Of a stretch of DNA of 64,000 bases, positions 12,432 to 24,540 are shown in pieces. The stretch comes from Paulownia fortunei. Taxonomy: Eukaryota > Streptophyta > Magnoliopsida > Lamiales > Paulowniaceae. Position 1 is the stretch's first letter, and the number at the start of each line of letters is the position of its first letter. The translations under genes were made by a program, and so were the position numbers. The notes beneath the pieces are model-generated. The model was not told where the DNA came from and searched no databases. It saw nothing but the letters and a program-made list of their open reading frames with translations. Location: positions 11,470,001 through 11,534,000 of the forward strand of contig CM033113.1 of NCBI GenBank assembly GCA_019321725.1. The letters are read 5' to 3'.

Positions 12432-13424
12432 GGTAGAGAGAGAATAAATAATGGAAAGTAGAAGAGTGAGGAGAAAATGGGGGTAGCCGTTAAGAACAGT
12501 TCGTGTCGAGTATTTACAACTTTTACAGTGTTCAGCGGTTTTTTTATATATGCAGGGAATGAGACCGTTGAGGGTTCACGAGAACTGAGCAGACAAGACA
12601 AGACAGAGACAGAGACAGAGCAGGCAGGAGAAGAGAAATTCACGCAGTTTAACGTTATTACAGTAATTTCACTTATTACATTGAAGAGTTTGGGGAAATA
12701 AATTGGCAATCTGTAACCATATATAAAGAAAATTGCAATCACAATCCTCAACTACTGATAAAATTATTGGTAAATTGCTTTTGCTGAAACATGAATTGAG
12801 ATTCAGTTTTTCTGATTGTTTATTCTATTGTAATTGAAAATTAGTACTATTATATTATTATTTTTAAATAAAAAATATTTTTAATTGAAAATTTTTATTT
12901 TAAGAGATAGAGCCTTATTTTTAATGTCCAAAAAAATTGGTAAATTTGGGATAATGAAGGTAGTGAATAAGGTATATGATAAGTTGGCTAGTGCCTAAAT
13001 TTGATTTTTTTTTCTTTTTATTTTAATTATGCAAACGATTGTTCGTTATTATTAAATTGGTACGAGCACAAAAAATGTCATGTGTGATTTTTGAAAGGTC
13101 AATTAGTATATGACGAGCCTCATCGAATTTCATAAGTTGATAATGGTTATTATATTGAGACTCAGGGTTCAATATCTCCTATAATTACTTTTACGGCTTC
13201 AAAAATGTCTAAACAAATTTTTTTAGTTGGTTCCATGTAAAATTGATTATGCTCCTAAGAATAATGTTATGACAAAAGATTTTTTGCCCTATTAGACGTC
13301 GCCACAAAATCTTGTCCCGATTAAAGTACTTTTTATTTGTGTTTCTAATGTTGAGAGCTGAGAACGATGTGAAAAACATTTGTTCTTAGTTGGTTTGATG
13401 TAAAAATAATTGTTAATTCCACTT
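12432..13424. other. X8 gene promoter side, then AT-rich intergenic DNA
   Basis: The first about 250 bases upstream of the X8 start are likely leader and promoter, with an (AGACAG)-like purine repeat near 12,593-12,620. The remainder is AT-rich with no recognisable gene or well-defined repeat. Confidence 0.35.
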
Positions 13425-13746
13425 TATCATCTCAATTTTTGGTGAATATCACTTTATTGTGATATTCTCAAATGTCTTGCTTTAGTCTTTATATTTTTAT
13501 TTTATTTTATTTTTTTATATTTTTGTTGTCTCACTTTATCTTTATATTATAAAAAAATTATCAAATTATCCTTATTTATTATTTATTATAAATATACCTT
13601 AAAATATTATAAATTAATAGATTCGTATTTATATTTTAATAATTTATTAATTTAATTAATTAACACTTAATATTAAATTTATTTAAAATTTTATTATACT
13701 TTTATTTTTTAATTTAACATAATTTCTTTTAAATTACTATATAGTA

Positions 13747-15038
13747 GGTAGGGGCGGAGCCAGGATTTCAGTATAGAGGGGCGATATTCGATCATCAAAC
13801 ATATAATATTAATTATTTTTTTCATCTATAAAAATATTTTTTATTGTGACTTTTTTATTAACTAGTTATTAAAAAATAAATATAACTATAAATAAAAATG
13901 TGATATTAATACATAAATTTCTCATACGTATCATATTTGTATAAGTATTCGAACAAAAAAAACGACTCCTAAATTAAAATAAGAATCAATTTTAATTCAA
14001 TTTAACACAAAACAAAAACTAGCTTACAAAGTTAGAAAATATAATTCAGATATTGGAGTAATTCTCATTATTTCATTACAATCTTATAAATCATTATTAA
14101 GTGTTCAAAATTATTTTATTATTGTGAAAACAAAATGTTCTTCAAATAAAATGTATAAGTAGCTATATATTTATAAAAGATTACTCAAGGAAAAATTTTC
14201 AACAAAAAAATTAATTTTAATATTCTAATTGTGATGTTAAACCATATTTCAAATCGTAACAAAAAATAAAATGAGAATCTAATTCTAATTGGACCAAACA
14301 AAATTAAAAAATAAATGAAACATAAAATATTAGATAAAAGAAACTCAATAACATAAATAAATTATATAAATGTGAATGAAAAAATATTATAAGAAAATAA
14401 TGAATTAAAAATATATTCAAAAACTGATGAAGTTCTTAATTATTTTTATTGGGAAAGATAACTATTGTTTAAATAAAAATAATTTTAACATTATAAAAAT
14501 TTATAATAACATGTCAAAAATGGATTTGTCAATCAACCTTGATTCCAAAAACTATTGTAAATATTTGAACATTATTTCATAATCATTAACCAAATGTATT
14601 ATGAAAAACTTACTTTTATAATTTCTTACAACATAAAAATTAAAATAATCTCAAATAATAAGTAAGAAAGTGGAATCAAATAAATTAAAAACTAATAAAT
14701 AAATATAAAAAAATAACAATAATGAGTATTTTTTGACTAATATAAATTATATTTGTAGAGACAAAATCATAATAAAAATTTAATTGTATAAATATCTTTT
14801 AAAACTATATATTAATAATAATCATCTAAAATTTAAATAAAAATGAAGTTTCAAATAAGTTAGAATATCTTTAAATTTACATATTTAAAATAAGATTATA
14901 AAAATTTAAGGGGGAGGGGGGCAATTGAGATAATTTTGTAATTTAAAGGGACAAAAAATTAATTTTATTAAATTTTATAAATAAAAAATATAATTTTGAA
15001 AAATTGAGGGGGGCCGGCTGGGTGTCCCTCCGCCTCTG
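13747..15038. mobile_element. Candidate nested element with GGGGCGGAG ends
   Basis: Begins GGTAGGGGCGGAGCCAGG and ends, read on the other strand, CAGAGGCGGAGGGACACC, giving imperfect inverted ends around GGCGGAG. TAGTA lies directly on both sides (13,742-13,746 and 15,039-15,043) and may be the target duplication. Starts of the form GGGGCGGAGCCAGGA are common in plant repeats. The interior is very AT-rich with no transposase. It sits inside the long-TIR element and is therefore younger than it. The superfamily is not assigned. Confidence 0.45.
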
Positions 15039-15718
15039 TAGTATGATTTTTTTTATTAACTAATACACTTTACTTATGAATTTTCTATTCATTATAAATT
15101 TTAAAAATATATAAAATATTTCTTATTTTTTATTATTAATGAAGTCATCATAAGTTCATAGAAACTTAAATTAAAAAATAATTATTATAATAAAGTAATA
15201 GTAATAAAATTAAATACTAAAATGACCATAATTTTTTTAAATTGAATATATTATATATTAAAGTATGATAATTCAACTAATTATAATTTATTTAATAATA
15301 TTAAATTATACCTAAAAATGACTTTTTTGAATTTAACATTATTTTTGTGAAATTTTGATAATTCCATGAACAATAAAAAATTTATTACTAATATTTTATG
15401 TATATAAAAAAATATTTTATAGAAGTATGTCATATATTTTTTATACTTATGATATGTAGAAAATTTATAAGTAAAATGTATTAAGTAATAAAAAATATCA
15501 TACAATATAGAAATTTAGTAGAAACTATATTTAATAAAAAAAAATTAACTATTAAAATTTAAGTACAATAAAATTTAAATAAATTTAATGTCAAGTGTTA
15601 ATTAATTACGTTGAAAAAATTATTAGAATATAAATTTAAGTATATTAATCTTAGAACATAAACTAATTTTATTATAAATAATAAGTAAGAGTAATTTGGT
15701 TATTTTCATTAGAATACA

Positions 15719-15860
15719 TAAAGTAAAGTGAGACAATAAGAGTACAAAGGGATAAAGTGAGACAATAAAAGTACAAAGGAATAAAGTGAGACAATAAGAG
15801 TATAAAGGAATAAAGTGAGACAAAATATAAATATAAGAAGATAAAGTGAGACAATTAAAA
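15719..15860. repeat. Tandem repeat, unit about 30 bp, five copies
   Basis: Units of the form TAAAGTGAGACAATAAGAG plus TACAAAGGA follow each other, with the last two more diverged. The left arm of the surrounding inverted-repeat element has only one or two equivalents, so the array grew in one arm only. Short open frames through it (ILSHFIPLYSY-like on the - strand) are artefacts of the repeat. Confidence 0.75.
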
Positions 15861-15890
15861 ATATATGAGGTTAAATTGATACTCATAAAA

Positions 15891-16982
15891 AATAAAAAAA
15901 ATAAAATAAAATTAACCTAAAAATAATTATGTGCAACAACTGAATGATATGAAGAAACACCAATATTTATTTTTAGTTCCATTTTTTGATAACGATATTT
16001 TCATTCCCTCAAAATATCAATCATTTTGTAGAATATTTAAATAAATTTATATCCTATTATTTACTCACTAATAACTATAAAATAATATTAATAAAATATT
16101 TATAATTAAAAATATCTCCTACTAACTAAAACAAAATAATATTGACAAGATATATATATATATATATATATGATAATATTTTTTTCAAACAAAACATCCC
16201 AACACATTTTTATTTTTTTAAAAAAAAAAAGCAAGAATGAAAAAGAAACAATTTTTTTCCCATACAATGGGACCCAATTATTTATATTTGATATTAAATT
16301 TTACTAATTATAAAATACTTAAAGCCCACTAACTATCTAAATATTAATATTTTCTCTTTTATATTGGGACCAAAACAAAATTAAATAATAGTTTTTTAAT
16401 GTAACATAATTGATTGATGAGATAAAAATAATAATAATAAGAATCATTAATTATTACTCTTATACTAAAATATAATATTGAATCTAATAAAATTAATAAT
16501 TTTATACTATATTCAAACACATTTTTATTTTTGCACAAAAACTAATGTAATGATGAAATTACTATTGAAAACACTTAAAAAGAAAATAAAAATGAAAATG
16601 AAACCATATATTCATACTTATTTGACCATTTAAGTTTTTGCCTTTTCAGAGAAAAAAACATTGTTGAGAGCCACCTTGATGTTGACATTGAGAGAGCAAG
16701 AGCCAAAACACACAAGAAAATTTTACTATGTGAGCTACCTTGATAAGGTGTTTGTTTAACAATTCCTTTTTTCCACAAAGCCATCGAACCAACTAAGAAT
16801 AAATATTCTTTTTTTTTTCAGTGTTTGGTAGAAAATACAAAATCAAAGGTTGAAAGTAAAATCAAACGAAGCCCTACACTTGAAATTAAATAGAGAATAT
16901 AATTTTAATGCATAACCTGATGCCTTATACTTCAATTTGTCATGCCCATTTCTAGTGGAGTTTTCTCATGCTCAAATTTAGC
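15891..16982. other. AT-rich intergenic DNA
   Basis: No gene seen. It contains a (TA)n microsatellite at about 16,149-16,171 and several A- or T-runs. Confidence 0.4.
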
Positions 16983-17640
16983 CATGTTTGAAAATACTTT
17001 TAAAATGAAAATTCATCTATAAAATGGGACTCTTAATATGAATTTTTTAAAAAAGTGTTTATAAGTATTGTTAAGTGCATGTTTGGAAGTACTTTTAAAA
17101 TGAAAATCCATTTATAAAATGAATTTTTTAATATGAACTTTTTAAAAAAGTACTTATAAATATTATTAAATATTTTGTAGAAATATATTTTATTGCCCAT
17201 TTAGTAGAAGTGTAAGAAAAAAAATTCAAAAATTACAATTTTGCACTTCTCCAAAATCAACTTTTGAAAAAGTGACTTATTTTAAAAGTCCATTCACAAA
17301 TAATTAACAAACACATAATTTTTTAACAAATGAACTTTCCTATCTAAAAGTCCATAAGTGTTTGATAAAAATATACTTGAACGCCCATTTAATAAAAATG
17401 TAAGAAAAAAAATTCAAAAAGTCCACAAGTGTTTGATAAAAATATATTTTAATACACATTTAATAGAAGTGTAAGAAAAGAAATTCAAAACACATAATTT
17501 TGCACTTATCCAAAATAAACTTTTGAAAAAATGACTTATTTATAAATTTATTTAAAAATAATTATCAAATATATAATTTTTTTACAAATGAACTTTCATA
17601 TCTACAAATCTATTTGGAATGGGTTTTCAAACACCTTCTA
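16983..17640. repeat. Local direct repeats (95 bp and about 80-340 bp)
   Basis: Copies starting CATGTTTGAAAATACTTT (16,983) and CATGTTTGGAAGTACTTT (17,078) are tandem with a 95-bp step. A second family with GTGTTTGATAAAAATATA and CATTTAATAGAAGTGTAAG blocks recurs at about 17,166, 17,353 and 17,430. The larger unit with CACATAATTTTGCACTT and TGACTTATTTA repeats at about 17,240 and 17,490. No coding potential. Probably layered, decayed transposon sequence. Confidence 0.55.
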
Positions 17641-17699
17641 AATCAATAAAATTAAATGAAAAAATTCAAACATATTGCACTGAACTCAAATACCAGGGA

Positions 17700-18130
17700 C
17701 AGGGGTGTAAAATGAATGGATTCGAGCTAAATAAATTACTATTCAAACTTGTTTGAATTTTTATCGAATTTAAAAAATTATGTTTGAATTTTATTTGATT
17801 CGACATTGAATGAAGTCGAGTCAAACATATTACTATTAAATTTTATTTGAATTTCTATCGAACTTGAAAAATATATCGATTTTAAATGAATCTTAATTAA
17901 GTCCAATCTTAATTGAGCTCAAGTCATTTGATTTTTTTTACACAAATTTTATCTTTTTTTATTAATCAAGTTAAATTTTAGATATTATCAAATGAATAAA
18001 TATTTTTATTTATTATGTTATATAAATTGAGTTTTAGCAAACTTTTCACAATTAATCCGAATCAAAAATTAAATAATAACAAACTCAGTTGGAAATCTAT
18101 TAGTGGATTACCAAACCTAATTTACTGAAT
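17700..18130. mobile_element. Decayed element with a hAT-type terminus
   Basis: Begins CAGGGGTGTAAAATGAAT. The start CAGGGGTGTAA is a common end of non-autonomous hAT-like elements in plant genomes. Internally it has many TTCGAGTC/TTGAATTT-type words, as such elements do. The opposite TTACACCCCTG end is not found, so the element is truncated or its other end has decayed. Confidence 0.35.
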
Positions 18131-18439
18131 GAAATGATAGAATATCACTATATCATATGACTTGAAAAAATTGTGATCTTGAGCATAGAAAAAAAAAATT
18201 GAGTTGAAAGATATATTAAATTCCACATGTTCTCATTTGCATCCAAAATATCTCCTTATTAATTCAAACTAAAATGAGAAAGAGAAAAATATAGATAAAT
18301 GTTGAAAAGGGTCCAAATATTTAAAAAAAAAAAAAAAACACGAAAAAAGGAAAAAATGGCAATGGGCTAGTAGCAGTTCAGCAAGAGTCCCTCCCTATTC
18401 TTTCCTAAAGCTGGAAAGCACTTTGGCAGTTCGGCGTGA

Positions 18440-18518
18440 AGAGGGGGAAAAGAGAGAGAGAGAGACAGAAACAGAGAGAGAGAGAGAGAGAAACAGAGTT
18501 TAAGCAAATAGTTAAGCC
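18440..18518 (+). promoter_or_regulatory. GA-repeat 5' leader of the acidic coiled-coil gene
   Basis: Purine-rich GAGAGA tracts (about 18,450-18,490) end 28 bases before the start codon. GA/CT tracts near the start of transcription are common in plant genes. No TATA box position could be fixed. Confidence 0.4.
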
Positions 18519-20980
18519 ATGTCCAGTTCGTCGCCCTCCCCACAACCTATGCAGCAAGAACAGACCCATGAATCCGACATCGTATGTGAAGGTTCCCTGT
18601 CCCTGAACCATGAAACCCCAAATCAACCCGACCCACCACCAAAATCCGACCCAGAAACCATCCCTCCACCACAGCTCACTCTCGATCCGGAAGACAACAG
18701 CCCAGAAGAAGAAGAAGACGACGACGAAGAAGGCGAAGAAATAGACGAAGGTCAAGAACAAGAAACCCCAGCAATTTCATCAGGTATGCCTCTCCACGTT
18801 GACCAGTCAATCACTGACCCCCACGTGTCTGTTCCTGACGTCACCCTCACGTCACCCTCCAACGACCCAAACACCCGGCGGGAAGCAAACAAGCGGAAGA
18901 AGGGTAAGGGTAAAGGTAAGGGTAAGGGTAAGGGTAAGCCCAACACTAAGAAACAGCAAGCAATTGAGGAAAAGTTGCAAACTTTGATGAAAAAATTGAA
19001 CCCCATCCCCTTTATACCCCACAAGATTCTTGATTTTGCCAAGCATGAGAAGCTTTTGAAGAAGCTTGGCTTGTGGGACTTTGTTCACATAGATTTTGAT
19101 AGGAACATAAGGGTTGACTTGATTGCACAGTTGGTTGCTTCTTATAAGGCGAAATTACGGGCTAGCTATATCAATGGTTTTCGTATCATGGTCAATAGAG
19201 CTGACTTAGCTCGTGCTTTTAAGTTGCCTTTGAAGAAGGAGAAGGGCAATGTGGGTGGGGTGGAAGTGGACTTGGATTGGGAGGCTTTGTCGGATGATTC
19301 AATAGGATTTATTGTCGAGTTTGTGTCCGATTGGGTGCTTTTGCATGAGGATATGTGGATGATGCCGAATGAGGTGATGGACTGGTTGAAGGTGATAAAG
19401 GGTGGACACCCTGAGAAGGTAGATTGGGCGGGGTTGTTTTGGTTCATGGTGGAGAAGGAGTTGAAGCAAGGGGGTCAGTTGAGGAATTGTTACTATGCAT
19501 CACATTTGCAGCACTTGATAAAGTTTCAGCGTGAGCAGCTGTTCTTGAGGGAAGAGCCCACAGCTGAAGCAGTTGAATTGGATGCAGAGGCTAAGGAAGA
19601 AGAAGATGAAGTTGGTGAGGGGGATGTCAAGGTTGGTGGTGCAATTGACAGTCCTGGAGAGGAGGATTGTTTCATGGAGGGACCGAGCACTGAGCTGACA
19701 CTTGGACAGGATGGTGAGAAGGAAGAAGGAATAAAGGATGTAGAAATGATGGATGTTGAGAAGTGCAAGGACAGTGATGAGGAGGAGGGGGAGAGGAGCA
19801 AGGCCAGTGGCTTTTGCATGGGAAGAACAATCTGGGAGAGCATTTCATGCAGCGTTGTGGTGCAGAAAATGCTGGGGAATTTGGCAGCATTGATGACAGG
19901 AAAGAGGAAGAGGAAGAGGAAGAGCAAGAGGAAGAGACGGATGGGGAGGAAGATGAGGAGGAAGCAGGGAACAAATTTCATGTTTACCCCAGTGATGATG
20001 CTCTTGAAGGGGATGGGTTCACTGGAAACTTACTTCAAGCAATGGAGGCAAACCAAATGGCCTTCAGTTCACAGGATCAGCTTCGTAACCCATCTTCAGT
20101 GGATGTTAGGCCTGATATGCAGCACATTGCTTCTACTCCGCCTTTCTTTAACAATGCAGGTAAGAGGGTGATTGAACATGACAATCATATCTCACATCAT
20201 TCAGTCAATGACAACAACAAGAGGTTGAGGATCAATGATTCCTGGGACCATAAGCCAGTTGATTTTGGAATGTGCATGGAGCAAATTCAGCAATTGACGG
20301 AAAGAGCTAGGATGTTTTATGAGGAGAAGGAACAGGCTCTGGAACAATCGAATATGAACCAACAGATCTTGCTTAGCGAGTTGCAGAAACGGGATGCTGT
20401 GATAGAACACTTGCATAAGAACAGATTGGAAGAGATACAGAAAAAGGATGGGGAAATTTATCGTCTTGAACGGGAACTATATTTAATGGGGAGTGTGCTA
20501 GACGGTTACAGGAAGGCTTTGAAGGAAGCTCAAAAGGCATTTGCAGAATACAGGGAAAGGGCTCAGCTTCCTGAAGAACCAACTTACAAGGATGCTGGAC
20601 ACGGGGGTCTTATGCTGACTGCTGCAGAAATAGAGAAGCTTCGCAAGAAGCAGGAGGAGGAATATAAGATGAATTGCTTAATTCTTGAACAGAAGATGAA
20701 GGAAGCAGAAGAGGATTTTGCTGGTCAATTTGATGGGTATGTTGAGAAGATTAATCTTTTGGACAAGAGGTTGACAGGTCTTGAGGCTGATGCTAAAGAG
20801 CTTATCGAATTGTATGCAAAACGAAAAATTCCACAAACTGAAGAAAAAGTGCCTGAAGTATCCGAACCTCTACCAATTCCACAAGCCGAAGAAAAAGTAC
20901 CTGAAGCTGCGGAATCTCTACCAATTCCACAAACTAAAGAAAAGGTGCCTGAAGTTGCAGAACCTCTACCAAATGAGTAA
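18519..20980 (+). CDS. Large acidic/coiled-coil protein of unknown function, frame broken at a G-run
   Basis: Two overlapping open frames together make one protein of about 820 residues. The first (18,519 to a stop at 20,171) has an acidic N-terminus, a (KG)n stretch at about 128-140, and a compact domain at about 145-345 with GFRIMVNRADLARAFKLPLK, ending in acidic sequence. At about 19,790 coding character moves to another frame, open from 19,760 to 20,980. That frame encodes an acidic tract, a long coiled coil (about 20,280-20,800) and three 16-residue repeats (IPQTEEKVPEVSEPLP type). The G5 run at 19,787-19,791 is the likely break: a single extra G would join the frames. This may be an assembly error or a real mutation. 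Purine-rich sequence there argues against an intron. I do not recognise a named family. Similar uncharacterised plant proteins exist, possibly the one next to bZIP34 in Arabidopsis. Confidence 0.75.
18901..18942 (+). repeat. In-frame hexanucleotide repeat coding for Lys-Gly
   Basis: GGTAAG/GGTAAA-type hexamers repeat about seven times and encode alternating Lys-Gly between the acidic N-terminus and the compact domain. Such stretches are often nuclear-localising or nucleic-acid-binding, but that is inference. Confidence 0.8.
20828..20971 (+). repeat. Three 48-bp coding repeats at the C-terminus
   Basis: Three tandem 16-codon units start at 20,828, 20,876 and 20,924. Each reads IPQ, then a T/A, E/K-rich segment ending in LP. 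The units stay in frame with no stop, which supports use of this frame as coding sequence. The stop codon follows two codons after the last unit. Confidence 0.85.
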
Positions 20981-23900
20981 TTGTTGCTCTAGAACCTCTA
21001 CTTTGATCTGATAGAAATTTAGGTGAACTTAGTGAGTGCTGATGTAAATTGCCATTTTGTACATTTTTATGAAGCAAATTCCAGCCAGGATGTACTCTGC
21101 TTTAGAATTTTATCTGAAATCGTGATGATGCTAGTTTTCAGCTTCTTGATTTTCAGTTGTTCTAGTATTGTTTTTTTCCTCCCACATTGGGATAGTAGCT
21201 AATCTATCTTCGTATCTTTTTGTGTTAGCATCTCTTCAAATTGTTGGTGCATGATTAAGCTTTGTGACGGGATAATATGATATTGCCATTGCTCTTTCTT
21301 GAATTATTTTTCCCTATCTACTGGGAATTTCTCCTCATTGATATGTGACCTGTGATCTGCAAGTATGCTCTGTTGCTGAATGCCTGAATCTGTTGGACTT
21401 CAAAGTGCTTAAACCATCCAGTTCTTCACTAAATGCTCTGTATCTTAGATGGTATTTTATATTGCTTCATACTCTATAGCTCAATGTGAGAGTGCCCCTT
21501 CCATCTTTTGATTGCATCACTTAGTGCCCTCCATTTCTTTAGAATGTCTCGATTGCAATTTTTCTTAGAAATAATGCATGATTACCAAGTTTGCTGGTAT
21601 CTGAAAATAAAAGGAAGAAAGAAAAGAAGCTAAAAAAAAACACCCCCTCTCTTCATTGTTGGTGAGTTGCCATCAAAGGCAGCCCATGGTGGATTGTTAT
21701 GCAGTCGTCCTTGTTGCCAAGAGTTCCTCATGCTACCTTGTGGTTCAAAATCAATGGAAAGGCAATAGTGTAGAAACTCGTGAACCTCCAGTTTTACAAG
21801 ATGCAATCTGAAATGGGATTTTGTTTATTTGATGTTGAGTCCTCCATAACCACCACCAGTATTGGGGTGAGCTTGTCTATTTCTTGGTGGTTGCAGTGGC
21901 CCCTGGTCGCGGATGAGGATGGGAGACGGGGGTAGGGGCTGGCGGTGTAGACGGGTAGGGGAAAGCTGGGAATATGGAGTTAAATGTTCCTTCATATTTT
22001 TCTTTTTTGTTTTTGTTTTTAGTTTTTAGTTTTTGGGTCTAATTTGGTACTAATTTTGTCCAACTTTTTGTAGTTGGGATATTTTCAAAATTTTGAGGCG
22101 GCAAAGTGTTTCCCTCAAAAGATAGAGGGAGTACTCTGAAGGCCGATGGTGGTCAAAGAAACTGAAGACTGATCAGTGTTAAGATTCTTTAAAGATATTT
22201 CTTTTCGGGTTTGATAGTTATCTTACTATTCTATTTCCCCCTTGAAACACAGCATGAAAAAACATTAAAGAATGTAATTTCCTGTAATTTTATGTTCCTG
22301 GACTTGTTTGTCCATTAAGGCCAACTCTTGTGTTAAACTAAATGAGATGTATAGCAATATATTTCTGGTCTCCCTTTCCTATTTTTTCTGTTAACCGGGC
22401 TAAACTATCATTGGAAAACTTCTGACTAGACAGTGCTGTTGATTCAAAGGATCGAGTGACTTTCTTATGTAGTTGTACAAATTAATTACTTGTGTATAGT
22501 TTGATTATGAATGTCTATATCCATATAAATCTGTGATAGTGCAAGTATATTTATATCGGTACATACATATATACACTTATGTGTGTGTGCACGCATGCCC
22601 ATGAAAATAGAACTGAAAAAAAGGAACACTAAAATATCATATACTTTGAAAATACAAACAACTTCCGAATATGCTTAATGCACACTAGTTGCTATTTTTA
22701 GAATTAAATTATTTTTATCCTAATTTCTAAAGTAAAAATATTATTTGACTCTTTTTTTTTTTGAAAAATAATTCAATGAATGTAGTAGGTCTAATTGATC
22801 TAATCACAAATCATTGGATCGGAGAGGGAAAGTGACCAGGTCAGGAGTTTGGCAAAACGTGCCTGTGGCTAGAGCCGTATTGGTGGCAAAACCCAAGCAA
22901 GCAAACTAATGGATTGGATTGAATACTTGATTTGTAAAATAATGGATTGAGACGATAAATTAAACAAAAACAATAGGATCAACTTATTTGACTAGCCATG
23001 AGGCTTGTATATAAGTAGGAAGAGGAGAGGACTAGAGAGATGTCAAAACGGATAAGGAGGGTAGACGGGTTGGAGCGATGAGAGAGAGGGATGAAAATGG
23101 ATGAGGGAAAGAAGGTGGAGGGTAGACAGGTCGGAGTGATGAGAGAGGCTCCGGGCCGGGGCCGTGGTCGGGCCAAAGTAGATTGGAAAAATGGGTTAGG
23201 GAATTTTTAGGGTTGGGAGGAGGGCGCCAATTTTCTTTTATGCTTTTGATGTCTTAGTGTAACACCTATGTTGACAAACTTTAGTATTTGAATTTTTTCT
23301 GGTCGGGTGGTTAAAGGGTAGTATTTGATTTTTGCACTGACCCACTTTTGAGACCAAAGACACCTACTTTTGACCCAATCGCCCACCAGCCCAATCCATT
23401 GCCGGCATTAGAACTCCTCAATCAAAGCGGCGCAACTTTAGGGCGAGTCTGGCCCAAATACCATCAATATGATGAATATTTGAATCATATATGGAAGAAA
23501 TAAATAAAAAAATGATTGAATAATCAATATTTCATTCATTTTAAACTTCCCCAAGGACTATTATTACTTATCTATGAGCAAATCGTAATTTAGACCATGT
23601 TAAACAGTACAAGCAAAAGTACATTATTTCATTTATAATTTATAATCACATCAAAATAATTATGCCAAACACCCAAAAAAAATAAATTCTTGCACTTTTA
23701 AGTTTGGAAAAGGGATTGCTTATTGCCACAACTCAACAAGAAAATTGAAATGCTATTAATTAATTGAAGAGTCAATATACTCAAATAATGAAGATTGAAG
23801 ATCCCGACTGGATTGAAGCTTGGATAATTACAGTCAAAGATGAATATTTACACAGGGAATTTACTTTTTTTTTTTTTCTTTTCTTGAAAAGAACAAAATA

Positions 23901-24540
23901 ACTTAATAATGCACAGACATGGGAAAAGCAAAAGACACTGGAAAAAGAGGGCCACATTCTGACATCAAATGACCTACACCTGACAACCTCTTCTTCAGTA
24001 CATGAACATACATCCAACACAAACCCACGATTTTCTAGCAGAAAATCATGATTTTAGAAAGAATAAATAGATGATTGGTAGAAAATAAAATAAACACACT
24101 CATCCCTAAGCTAACAAAAAAAAAGATGATGAAAAAGAGAATTTTCCTGAGCCCAAAAAAAGAAGGGCTTCTTATTAGTGAACATGATTACTGGGTGGAG
24201 TGGCCTTATAATCTGGTTCACAGCAATGAATTTTGCAAGCCTGCATTATTTGGAAGTGGTTTCTTCATTTGAAATTTTTTCCTGCATATAATGGGAAATT
24301 CTACTTTTTTTTAGGAACAGGAATAATAATTTATCACTATATCCATGCATGCTGAGGTAAAGGATAAGTACCAGATGAAATAACTGTTTTAAGTTTGGTG
24401 AAAATTGAGTTTAATTTCAGAATTAAAATTTGTGAAAAAACAATGAAAACATATAGTAATGTTAGTCCAATTCTTGCTTCAAAGCCATCTTGAAAAGAAT
24501 CTGAAGAGAAGATTAGTTTTAGTACCTTAGAATTGTATGA
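20981..24540. other. 3' flank and intergenic DNA between two convergent genes
   Basis: The first several hundred bases are probable 3' UTR of the coiled-coil gene. At about 22,118-22,127 there is AGAGGGAGTA, which resembles one end of a Stowaway-type MITE, without a clear partner. At 23,058-23,146 a 31-bp block (GGAGGGTAGACGGGTTGGAG and its variant) occurs twice about 60 bases apart in a G-rich stretch (about 22,995-23,240) unlike the surroundings. No gene is recognised. The region around 23,780-24,020 has no domain. Confidence 0.4.

Larger units (their letters stand above)
13425..15890. mobile_element. Long-TIR (fold-back/MITE-like) element, interrupted by a second insertion
   Basis: The arm starting near 13,527 (GTCTCACTTTATCTTTATAT) and the reverse complement of about 15,540-15,735 (starting GTCTCACTTTACTTTATG) are alike over roughly 200 bases. 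They share blocks such as CTTATTTATTATTTAT, ATTAATTAACACTT and TTAAATTTATTTAAA. No transposase is encoded. The interior is disrupted by the insertion at 13,747-15,038, and the right arm has an expanded 30-bp tandem repeat. Outer borders are approximate because no target-site duplication was resolved. Confidence 0.55.

Noticed and set aside
18901..18942. Telomere-like repeat
   Set aside because: The GGTAAG/GGGTAA hexamer is neither the plant TTTAGGG nor the TTAGGG repeat, and it is in frame within a coding exon.
19526..19981. 151- and 100-codon Ser/Leu-rich frames on the - strand
   Set aside because: They are complements of the acidic (GAG/GAA-rich) coding repeats in the + strand gene.
18519..20171. 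A stand-alone 550-residue protein
   Set aside because: After about residue 424 the frame becomes Lys/Arg-rich and unlike the rest, while the neighbouring frame has clear coding character. A frameshift explains it better.
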